64,000 nt of DNA from positions 1 through 64,000 of the forward strand of contig CATXID010000002.1 of assembly GCA_958369225.1 (NCBI GenBank). Reading direction: 5' to 3'. The first letter of the stretch is position 1. The number at the start of each line of letters is the position of its first letter. Shown here in pieces: positions 9,393 to 17,636 of the stretch. Under the pieces are notes generated by a model. It was not told the origin of the DNA, ran no database searches, and worked only from the letters and a program-made list of their open reading frames with translations. The DNA is from an uncultured Collinsella sp. (lineage in GTDB: Bacteria > Actinomycetota > Coriobacteriia > Coriobacteriales > Coriobacteriaceae). Position numbers and translations under genes: made by a program.

Positions 9393-9513
9393 GTACAGGT
9401 TTTTGTAGAGGGGTATGGAGATGCACCCATTCGCGGCGCATTTGTGCAATCTGGGAAAACGCGAGCAGTTTGCTCGTATAATGAACTCCGTCGAAAGATA
9501 CAAAAACCTGTAC
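9393..9513. repeat. Inverted repeat pair flanking the loaP promoter (possible invertible segment)
   Basis: GTACAGGTTTTTGTA at 9393-9407 is repeated exactly as its reverse complement at 9499-9513, leaving 91 bp between. The similarity extends outward imperfectly (GCAAAA next to the left arm, TTTTTGC next to the right arm). The interval holds the -10 box and most of the promoter reading toward loaP. The arrangement resembles invertible promoters of gut-bacterial capsule loci. No recombinase gene is visible in this window, so switching is inferred. Confidence 0.6.
9475..9503 (-). promoter_or_regulatory. Promoter of loaP / polysaccharide operon
   Basis: On the minus strand TTGTAT (9503-9498) and TATACG (9480-9475) are separated by 17 bp. 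Transcription would start near 9468 and run to loaP at 9301, giving a leader of about 165 nt. The -35 box partly overlaps the right inverted-repeat arm. Confidence 0.6.
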
Positions 9514-9526
9514 CTTTTTGCACAAC

Positions 9527-9556
9527 AAAAAAGCCGCTCTAACCAGCGGCTTTTCT
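9527..9556. terminator. Bidirectional hairpin terminator between loaP and thrS
   Basis: GCCGCT and AGCGGC arms around a CTAACC loop, with A/T runs on both sides, can terminate in either direction. On the minus strand it is the second of two tandem terminators after thrS, and it isolates the loaP promoter from thrS transcription. Confidence 0.75.
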
Positions 9557-9568
9557 TCTATAGACAAC

Positions 9569-9603
9569 AAAAAAGGCGACCGCCCGCGAGGACGATCGCC
9601 TTT
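9569..9603 (-). terminator. thrS terminator
   Basis: On the minus strand an AAAGGCGA...TCGCCTTT hairpin is followed by a run of six T residues, about 23 bp after the thrS stop codon. Confidence 0.85.
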
Positions 9604-9625
9604 GTTAATTCTTGTATAGTTTGTG

Positions 9626-11389
<1,764 letters not shown>

Positions 11390-11459
11390 GGGTATGTTTT
11401 CTCCTCTCGGATGCCTGATGCAAGTGCGTGCGATGCGCTCGGCGTTTTTGACTTGCATC

Positions 11460-11487
11460 ATTATAGGCAGGATGCCTTGGTATACAA
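11460..11487 (-). promoter_or_regulatory. thrS promoter
   Basis: TTGTAT (11487-11482) and TATAAT (11465-11460) on the minus strand are 16 bp apart. The predicted start lies about 60 bp before the thrS ATG. The leader is too short for a T-box. Confidence 0.75.
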
Positions 11488-11488
11488 G

Positions 11489-11519
11489 CGCCCGCCGCAC
11501 CTTAATGGCACGGCGGGCG
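11489..11519 (-). terminator. GC-rich hairpin after the zinc-ribbon gene
   Basis: Arms CGCCCGCCG and CGGCGGGCG with a 13-nt loop lie between the zinc-ribbon gene and the thrS promoter. The T-tract is poor (CTTGT), so termination strength is uncertain. The 108 bp between it and the zinc-ribbon stop codon shows nothing else. Confidence 0.4.
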
Positions 11520-11627
11520 ATTTTCTACGCATGCTTCATCGTGTGGGGGCGGGGCTGCGGGGCGCGCGTGCGGTGTACGCGTGGCGCGCGGTGCCCGTGG
11601 CTTGCGGCCGGCCCGGCGATGGATGCG

Positions 11628-12059
11628 TTACTGGATGCGAGTTCGGCAGTAGGGGCAGACCTTCCAGTGCGCATCGAGCGGGCGATGGCAGCTGGGGCAG
11701 ACGTTGCGAACCTGAGTATCGCACACGGGGCAGACGACAAAGTCCTTCTCGATGGGGGCGCCGCACTGCGGGCAGGTGCCGTACTGGGCAAGCTGACGCT
11801 CGCGCAGGGCCATGTCCAGCTCCTGCTCCTCACGGTCGGCCGCGTAGGAATGCGGGCGCAGAACCAGGTAGGCGATGAGACCCACAAACGGGATGAGGGC
11901 GATGATGCCCCATGCCACGTAGGCACTGGCGCCGCGGCGGCGAGCGTCGATGAACACATAGACGACCGACAGCACGTACAGGGCGATGATAAAGCCAACA
12001 AAGGCATAGACGACGCCCATAAGCTGCGGCGACATGAGCTCGGAGATGTACTTGGACAT
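11628..12059 (-). CDS. Membrane-anchored double zinc-ribbon protein
   Basis: A 143-residue protein of unknown role. Residues about 10-68 contain two hydrophobic helices (VVYAFVGFIIALYVLSVVYV and AWGIIALIPFVGLIAYLVL) resembling a PLDc_N/phage-shock-like membrane anchor. The C-terminal half has four CxxC pairs (CPQC, CPVC, CPSC, CPYC), forming two zinc ribbons facing the cytoplasm. ATG 12059 is preceded by AAAGGT. It is transcribed away from the 80-bp repeat array. No specific function can be given. Confidence 0.8.
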   Translation of the reverse strand: MSKYISELMSPQLMGVVYAFVGFIIALYVLSVVYVFIDARRRGASAYVAWGIIALIPFVGLIAYLVLRPHSYAADREEQELDMALRERQLAQYGTCPQCGAPIEKDFVVCPVCDTQVRNVCPSCHRPLDAHWKVCPYCRTRIQ

Positions 12060-12158
12060 TGAGGTGTACCTTTCGGAATATTTACAGTCCGGTCAAGTTT
12101 ACCACGGGGTTTGTTTATATGGGACCACGGTCACAAGCGGGGCTGGTGCGGACACAAA

Positions 12159-12537
12159 CATCTCAATCTGTAACAGGTGGGAGCAGAATCCGGGTCTAGA
12201 TGTTACAGATCGAGACACAGGGGTCCCTCCCCGACCTCAATCTCGATATGTAACATCTTGGGGTCCAAACCCCCTCTTACTGTTACAGATCGAGACATTC
12301 AAAATCCGCCGGAAGGTTTGTCTTGATCTGTAACATCTAGAACCCAAATCATCAGCTAACTGTTACAGATCAAGACAAAGAAAACCGTCCAGACCGAATG
12401 TCTCAATCTGTAACAGTTACTCGGCAAAAACAGTCCCAGATGTTACAGATTTAGACAAACCATTCTCTCCCCGACTTAAATCTCGATCTGTAACATCTAG
12501 AGCCCAGTTCTTCTGCTTACTGTTACAGAACGAGACA
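12159..12537. repeat. Array of ten alternating inverted 17-bp motifs, 80-bp period
   Basis: The motif TGTCTYGATCTGTAACA appears in forward orientation at about 12159, 12239, 12319, 12399 and 12479. Its reverse complement TGTTACAGATYRAGACA appears at 12201, 12281, 12361, 12441 and 12521. Each series has an exact 80-bp period and the centres alternate 42 and 38 bp apart. The DNA between motifs is degenerate but partly related from unit to unit (TCTAGARCCCA twice, CTCCCCGACYT twice). Pair 3 changes both arms together (CTTGATC with GATCAAG), keeping complementarity. It fills the divergent intergenic region 12060-12705. Confidence 0.9.
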
Positions 12538-12673
12538 AACTTCTGACACCAGGGACGACAGACGAGGTCACCGATGGTCCCGAGTCTCCCCTCGTCTGCC
12601 GTTGGCGGGTGTTGCGGGGCTGTTCGCCGCATTGCCGCTGCGCTGGGGGCGTGCAGACCGTAGGATAGTCCTA

Positions 12674-12688
12674 TTGACAGCCTGTCAA
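12674..12688. promoter_or_regulatory. Palindromic operator candidate before the GlpA-like gene
   Basis: TTGACAG-C-CTGTCAA is a perfect 7+7 bp dyad centred 25 bp before the GTG start. It contains a TTGACA that could also serve as a -35 box, though no good -10 follows. It is a plausible repressor site for the three-gene operon downstream. Confidence 0.45.
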
Positions 12689-12705
12689 CTCGTCTGGGAG
12701 GCACC

Positions 12706-14187
12706 GTGGCAGAAACGTTTGATATCGCAATTGTGGGCGCGGACATCACGGGATGCGCCATCGCGCGGCAGCTCGCGCGCTATGACCTGTCCATTTGCGT
12801 GGTCGAGTCGGCCAACGATGTCGCCCTGGGCGCGTCGAAGGCCAACGGCGGCTTGGTGCACGCCGGCTACGATCCGGTGCCGGGCACCGTAAAGGCTCAG
12901 GTCAACGCCCGTGGTTGCGAGCTGTATGACACCTGGGCCAAGGAGCTGGGATTTTTGTTTTGCCGAGCCGGTTCGATGGTGCTGGGGTTTAACGACGAAG
13001 ACCGCGCGCACCTGGAGAAGCTGCGTCAGAATGGCCTGGCCAACGGCGTGCCCGAGCTGGCGATCATTGGCCCCGACCGCATCCACGAGCTGGAGCCGCG
13101 CGCGAGCGCCAGGGCGACGTGTGCGTTGTGGTGCCCCTCAACCGGTTACGTCGACCCGTTTGAAGTGGCCATCGCCGCGCTAGAGAACGCGGTCGCCAAC
13201 GGCGTTACGTTTATGCGCTCTACACCGGTGGAGGCCATTGAGGTTGCTAGCTCACACGACGAGGACGCTGCTGCCGACAGCAAGGACCGCGCGCGCTTTA
13301 CGCTGGTGACGCCTGGCGGGGATGTGCGCTGCCGCTATCTGATCAACGCCGCGGGCAACGGCGCCGCGGACATCTCGCATATGGCCGGCGCCGAGGAGTT
13401 CCAGATGGTCTGGCGCCAGGGAAACATTGTGGTGCTGGACAAGGAGTCGCGCACGCTCATGCCGCTCTACCCCGTGCCCACGCCGGTGTCCAAGGGCGTT
13501 ATCGTCACGGGCACCGTGCATGGCAACACCGTGATCACCGCGACCGCTGCCGTGCGCGAGCCGGGCGATACTCAGACTTACGCGAGCGATGTGGACGCGC
13601 TGCTGAAGGGAGCGCGCAAGCTGGTTCCCGATCTGGACACGCGCCGCGTGGTGCGCGCGTTTGCCGGCGGTCGCCCGGTCATTCAGGGAACGAACGACTT
13701 CTTTGTTGGGCAGTCCGCCGTGGTGCCAGGGCTGTTCCAGGCGGCGGGCATTCAGTCGCCAGGCGTGGCGAGTGCGCCGGCCATTGCCGAGCGCATGGAG
13801 CACGTGATGCGCGAGGCGGGCGTTGCTTTGTACGAGCGGGCCGATTGGGATCCGATTCGCAGCGCGCCGGACGACTTCGACCGTGCGCCGCTTGCGCGCA
13901 AGGAGGAGCTCATTGAATCCGACCCTGCATGGGGGCAGATCATCTGCCGCTGCGAGACAGTGCCCGAGGCCGAGATCGTGGCCGCGATCCAACGCCGCCC
14001 GGGTGCGGTTTCGGTCGAGGGCGTCAAACGCCGCTGCCGCGCGGGCATGGGTCGGTGCCAGAGTGGTTTTTGCCAGAGCCGCGTGGTGGCGATCCTGGCG
14101 CGCGAGCTGGGCTGTGACCCCAGCGAGGTGCTGTTGGAGGACACTGGCTCATGGCTCGTTGAGGGACCTTTGAAGGGGGTGCGCTAG
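12706..14187 (+). CDS. FAD-dependent dehydrogenase, GlpA-like, with BFD-type [2Fe-2S] domain
   Basis: A 493-residue flavoprotein related to the catalytic subunit of anaerobic glycerol-3-phosphate dehydrogenase, and the first gene of a three-gene operon. Residues 5-35 form the FAD-binding fold, then a DAO-type substrate domain (KANGGLVHAGYDP, PSTGYVDPF, INAAGNGA). A C-terminal BFD-like domain carries C414, C416, C451 and C456. The start is GTG 12706 with GGGAGG upstream. Oddly the dinucleotide motif reads G11-A-D13-I-T-G16, so the second glycine of GxGxxG is aspartate. Glycerol-3-phosphate is the likely substrate, but other 2-hydroxy acids are possible. Confidence 0.85.
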   Translation: MAETFDIAIVGADITGCAIARQLARYDLSICVVESANDVALGASKANGGLVHAGYDPVPGTVKAQVNARGCELYDTWAKELGFLFCRAGSMVLGFNDEDRAHLEKLRQNGLANGVPELAIIGPDRIHELEPRASARATCALWCPSTGYVDPFEVAIAALENAVANGVTFMRSTPVEAIEVASSHDEDAAADSKDRARFTLVTPGGDVRCRYLINAAGNGAADISHMAGAEEFQMVWRQGNIVVLDKESRTLMPLYPVPTPVSKGVIVTGTVHGNTVITATAAVREPGDTQTYASDVDALLKGARKLVPDLDTRRVVRAFAGGRPVIQGTNDFFVGQSAVVPGLFQAAGIQSPGVASAPAIAERMEHVMREAGVALYERADWDPIRSAPDDFDRAPLARKEELIESDPAWGQIICRCETVPEAEIVAAIQRRPGAVSVEGVKRRCRAGMGRCQSGFCQSRVVAILARELGCDPSEVLLEDTGSWLVEGPLKGVR

Positions 14188-14188
14188 G

Positions 14189-15556
14189 ATGGCGACGTTT
14201 GGTATACGCGACGGACGCGCGGAAGCGGGAGCCACGGAGGCGGTGCAGACGCAAGCGTTCGACGTGGTCGTTATCGGCGGCGGACCTGCCGGCATGGCTG
14301 CCGCACTTGCCGCGCATAAGGCCGGCGCGCGCGTGGCCATCGTAGAGCGCGAGCAGCATCTGGGCGGAATCCTCCGCCAGTGCATTCACCCGGGTTTTGG
14401 CCTTTCGCACTTTAAGCAGGAGCTCACCGGCCCCGAGTACGCGCAGCGCTTTATCGACCAGGTGCGCGCGACCAACATTGCGCTGTTCTTGGACAGCATG
14501 GTGCTTGGGATTGATTCGGGCGAGTCCACGGAAGACGCCGCGGTCCACACCGTCACGCTCATGAGTCCCACCGGCATGCTGCAGCTCACCGGGCGCGCGG
14601 TCGTCCTTGCCATGGGTTGCCGCGAGCGCACCCGCAGCGAGATCAAGATTCCCGGCAGCCGACCCGCCGGCGTGTTTACGGCCGGTCTGGCGCAGCGATA
14701 CATCAATATCGAGAACCTCAAACCCGGCTCGCGCGCCGTCATTTTGGGCTCGGGCGACATCGGGCTCATCATGGCGCGCCGCTGCACGCTCGAGGGGATT
14801 TCGGTCGAGGGCGTGTACGAACTCATGCCGTACGCCAACGGCCTGCGCCGCAACGTCAAGAACTGCCTGGACGATTTTGGCATTCCGCTGCACCCGTCCA
14901 CCACCGTGACGCGCGTGATCGGTCGCGACCGCGTGAAGGCCGTCGAGGTGAGCCAGGTCGACGAGCATCTTGCACCCATTCCGGGGACCGAGCGCGTTGT
15001 TCCGTGCGACACGCTACTGCTTTCGGTGGGCCTGATTCCCGAGAACGAGCTTTCAGTTGCCGCGGGCGTGGAGCTGGACCCACGTACGCGCGGCGCGGTG
15101 GTGGACCAGAGCCTGCAGACGGGCGTGCCGGGCATATTTGCCTGCGGCAACGTGCTGCACGTGCACGACCTGGCAGACAATGTGACGACCGAATCCGAGC
15201 GTGCCGGCGCGGCTGCGGCGGCGTACGCGCTGGGCTGTGGTGCTGGGGCCGATGCGGGCGCTGCGGACGCGGGCTGCGAGCTCACGGTCTCCCCCGCCGG
15301 CGTCGCAGGCTACGCACTGCCAGGCCGCATTACGACCGTCGGGCTCACTAAGCTCAACTTCCGCGTACGCCGGCCGGTCGATGCTGCCCGCGTGCGCGTT
15401 CTCGCAAACGGCGAGGAACTGTTCGCCGGCAAGGTTCGCGCGTTTAAGCCGAGCGTTATGGAGAGTTTCCCGCTACCGACGAAAGTCATCCAGCAAGCGC
15501 TCGACCTGGGCGCCAGCGAAATTGTCCTTTCCGTCGACCCCGTTGAGGAGACATAG
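14189..15556 (+). CDS. NAD(P)/FAD-dependent oxidoreductase, electron-transfer partner of the GlpA-like protein
   Basis: A 455-residue pyridine nucleotide-disulfide-type flavoprotein. The FAD motif VVVIGGGPAGMAAALAA lies near residue 25, GGILRQCIHPGFGL near residue 55, and a second Rossmann motif VILGSGDIGLIMARR near residue 185. The GIFACGNVLHVHD segment near residue 320 is the FAD ribityl-binding region. It begins one base after the GlpA-like stop and ends four bases before the DUF1667 gene. In anaerobes this trio forms a soluble dehydrogenase complex passing electrons from the GlpA-like subunit to NAD(P) or another carrier. The in vivo acceptor is inferred. Confidence 0.85.
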   Translation: MATFGIRDGRAEAGATEAVQTQAFDVVVIGGGPAGMAAALAAHKAGARVAIVEREQHLGGILRQCIHPGFGLSHFKQELTGPEYAQRFIDQVRATNIALFLDSMVLGIDSGESTEDAAVHTVTLMSPTGMLQLTGRAVVLAMGCRERTRSEIKIPGSRPAGVFTAGLAQRYINIENLKPGSRAVILGSGDIGLIMARRCTLEGISVEGVYELMPYANGLRRNVKNCLDDFGIPLHPSTTVTRVIGRDRVKAVEVSQVDEHLAPIPGTERVVPCDTLLLSVGLIPENELSVAAGVELDPRTRGAVVDQSLQTGVPGIFACGNVLHVHDLADNVTTESERAGAAAAAYALGCGAGADAGAADAGCELTVSPAGVAGYALPGRITTVGLTKLNFRVRRPVDAARVRVLANGEELFAGKVRAFKPSVMESFPLPTKVIQQALDLGASEIVLSVDPVEET

Positions 15557-15560
15557 AGCC

Positions 15561-15959
15561 ATGGCCGCAAACGAGATCGAAACGCTGCAGTTCAACTGCA
15601 CCACCTGCCCATCCGAGTGTCTCCTGACCGTGGAGGTGGAGCACGACGCAGACGGCGCCGTGGTAGAGGTGCGCTCCGTGACCGGCAACAGCTGCCCGCG
15701 CGGCGATACATTCGCGCACCAGGAGCTCACCTGCCCCATGCGCGTGCTCACCACCACCGTAGCCGTATCCGGCGGCGACGAGGCGCTACTGCCCGTACGC
15801 ACGGCCGAAGCCATCCCGCTGGCACTCCACGCCCAAGCCATGGACCTCATCCGCGGCCTAGTCGTCGAAGCCCCAGTCCGCATGGGCGATGTCGTGCTGG
15901 AAGACCTCCTCGGCACCAGCATCAACCTCATCGCCAGCATGGACATCGACCCCGCCTAA
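15561..15959 (+). CDS. DUF1667 protein, small cysteine-rich subunit
   Basis: A 132-residue protein of the DUF1667 family. Cysteine motifs CTTCPSEC near residue 15, NSCPRGDTF near residue 44 and LTCPMRVL near residue 56 suggest an iron-sulfur or zinc site. It is encoded with GlpA/GlpB-like flavoproteins in many anaerobes and is thought to be the third, electron-carrying subunit. ATG 15561 follows a GAGGAG site inside the preceding gene's end. The plus-strand operon ends here and is followed by palindromic repeats. Confidence 0.85.
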   Translation: MAANEIETLQFNCTTCPSECLLTVEVEHDADGAVVEVRSVTGNSCPRGDTFAHQELTCPMRVLTTTVAVSGGDEALLPVRTAEAIPLALHAQAMDLIRGLVVEAPVRMGDVVLEDLLGTSINLIASMDIDPA

Positions 15960-16019
15960 GCAGCTCATTTAGGACGGGGCTCTTTTAGCTACCCCGCCAT
16001 CCACCCCGCCCCTCCTCAA

Positions 16020-16083
16020 TTGCAGTGAAATAGTTCCTGATTTCCGCCAAAACCCTGGCATCCAGGAACTATTCCACCGCAAC
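16020..16083. repeat. Short palindrome, copy 1
   Basis: Arms TTGCAGTGAAATAGTTCCTG and CAGGAACTATTCCACCGCAA enclose about 22 nt. Other copies are at 17556-17622, 33106-33171 and 55531-55597. Confidence 0.85.
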
Positions 16084-16130
16084 AATCCTTGGAATTGGTA
16101 TTTAGTTTGTGCCTACTTTAGTGCCTTTTC

Positions 16131-16282
16131 AAAACTATGCCGGATTACGGGGCTAATTCGGAGACCCCCATCCATACCGGCAATTTTCGATTTTTGATAA
16201 GCCGTTTACCTGCGGTTTTAATTTCACGATTTTTCCCATGGTCAAGTAATACAGGTCCAGCCCCGTAATCCGCCATAGTTTT
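16131..16282. repeat. Long palindrome, divergent copy
   Basis: The 24-bp terminal arms differ in sequence from those of the 33-kb and 55-kb copies but are complementary to each other. The inner core AAGCCG-TTTACCTG-CGGTTT and the following TTAATTTC are shared. Confidence 0.8.
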
Positions 16283-16442
16283 AAAACCAGCCCATTTGGG
16301 ACGGGCCTCTTATGGCTACTTTTGCCCAAACGTTCGCTAGGCTGGCCATGCCAAGGAGTGTCCCGAAGTGCCGGCATAAAAGGAACGTCCCCATGTGCCG
16401 GGCTTGGGATACCATGGTGGCAACCTAGCGAAAGGACGACGT

Positions 16443-17531
16443 ATGGCACATGTCGATGACCAGCGTGTGGCGCGCGTGCTCGATGCGCTCGAGGCTCAGC
16501 ACCCCGGCGCGCAGCTGCTCGTAAACGACCCGTGGTCGATCTACTATCTGACCGGTTTTTATGCCGATATGTTCGAGCGTTTTTGTGGCGTGCTGCTCGC
16601 GCGCGGAAGCGAGCCCGTGATCTTGGTCAACGCCCTGCATCAACTGCCCGAGTACGACAATGCCCGCGTCGCGTATCACACCGATACCGACGTCGTGACC
16701 GACGCCATCGCACGCGAGGTCGATCCAACCAAACCGCTCGGTATCGACACCGTCATGCGCTCCGGCTTTTTGATGCCCCTGATGGATCGTCACGCCGCGA
16801 GCGAGTTCTTCCTGGGCGACTTTGCCGTCACCGCCGCACGCGCCCACAAGGACGAATCCGAGCAGGAGCTCATGCGCGTGTCCTCGGCCGCCAACGACGC
16901 CGTGATGGCCGACGCCATCAAGCTCGTTCACGAGGGCGTGACGGAGCGCGAAATTGCCGACCAGATGCTCGGCCTGTACCGCAAGCACGACTGCGAGGGC
17001 TTTAGCTTTCCGCCCATCGTGAGCTTTGGCGCCAACGCCGGCGACCCGCATCACGAGCCCGACGACACCGTACTCAAGCGCGGTGACGTGGTACTGTTCG
17101 ACATTGGCGGGCGTCGGCGCAACTACTGCTCGGACATGACGCGCACGTTCTTTTGGGGCGAACCGGACGAGGAGACGGCACGCATCTACGACATCGTGCG
17201 CCGCGCCAACGAGGCTGCCGAGGCGCTCATCGCCCCGGGCGTGCGCATGTGCGACCTGGACCGTGCCGCGCGCGACGTGATCGAAGACGCAGGCTACGGC
17301 AAGTACTTCACGCATCGCCTGGGACACTCGATCGGTCTGCAGGACCATGAGCCTGGTGACGTTTCCCTTGTCAACGAGCAGGTCGTAGAGCCGGGCATGA
17401 CGTTCTCTATCGAGCCGGGCATCTACCTCCCCGGCCACACCGGCGTCCGCATCGAGGACTTGGCCCTGGTCACCGAGTCCGGCGTCGAGATCCTCAACGC
17501 CTACCCCCACGACCCAGTCCGCCTTGACTAG
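16443..17531 (+). CDS. M24 family metallopeptidase (Xaa-Pro peptidase type)
   Basis: A 362-residue creatinase-fold aminopeptidase, probably cleaving Xaa-Pro peptides in the cytoplasm. Residues 1-130 are the creatinase N-terminal domain (NDPWSIYYLTGFYADMFE). The pita-bread catalytic domain carries the five metal ligands: D in VLFDIGG, D in SDMTRTF, H in HRLGHSIGL, E in SIEPGIYLP and E in VRIEDLAL. ATG 16443 is preceded by GAAAGGACGAC. It is monocistronic on the plus strand and convergent with folC. Confidence 0.92.
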   Translation: MAHVDDQRVARVLDALEAQHPGAQLLVNDPWSIYYLTGFYADMFERFCGVLLARGSEPVILVNALHQLPEYDNARVAYHTDTDVVTDAIAREVDPTKPLGIDTVMRSGFLMPLMDRHAASEFFLGDFAVTAARAHKDESEQELMRVSSAANDAVMADAIKLVHEGVTEREIADQMLGLYRKHDCEGFSFPPIVSFGANAGDPHHEPDDTVLKRGDVVLFDIGGRRRNYCSDMTRTFFWGEPDEETARIYDIVRRANEAAEALIAPGVRMCDLDRAARDVIEDAGYGKYFTHRLGHSIGLQDHEPGDVSLVNEQVVEPGMTFSIEPGIYLPGHTGVRIEDLALVTESGVEILNAYPHDPVRLD

Positions 17532-17555
17532 GCACGCCACCAAAGCTCCCCTAGA

Positions 17556-17622
17556 AGTTGCGGTGGAATACGGACTGTTTAAGGCTTCTAGCCCATAAAA
17601 CAGTCCCTATTTCACCGCAACT
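17556..17622. repeat. Short palindrome, copy 2, between convergent genes
   Basis: Arms AGTTGCGGTGGAATACGGAC and GTCCCTATTTCACCGCAACT. Relative to copies 1, 3 and 4 the inner stem is changed on both sides (GGACTGTTT with AAACAGTCC instead of GTTCCTG with CAGGAAC), which preserves pairing. It lies 14 nt after the folC stop codon and 24 nt after the peptidase stop codon. Confidence 0.85.
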
Positions 17623-17636
17623 GATGAGGGGATGGG

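Larger units (their letters stand above)
15961..16319. repeat. Palindrome cluster downstream of the DUF1667 gene
   Basis: This non-coding stretch before the M24 peptidase holds three things. A GGACGGGGCTCTTTTAGCTA copy at about 15971 recurs imperfectly at about 16299. A 64-bp palindrome (16020-16083) is of the TTGCGGTG type. A 153-bp palindrome (16131-16282) has 24-bp arms beginning AAAACTATG, one mismatch between arms, and an internal hairpin with loop TTTACCTG. The order gene, short palindrome, long palindrome matches the composite element at 33 kb and 55 kb. Confidence 0.85.

Noticed and set aside
12159..12537. CRISPR array
   Set aside because: Repeats alternate in orientation, are only 17 bp and vary; the intervening segments are related to each other, and no cas genes are near.
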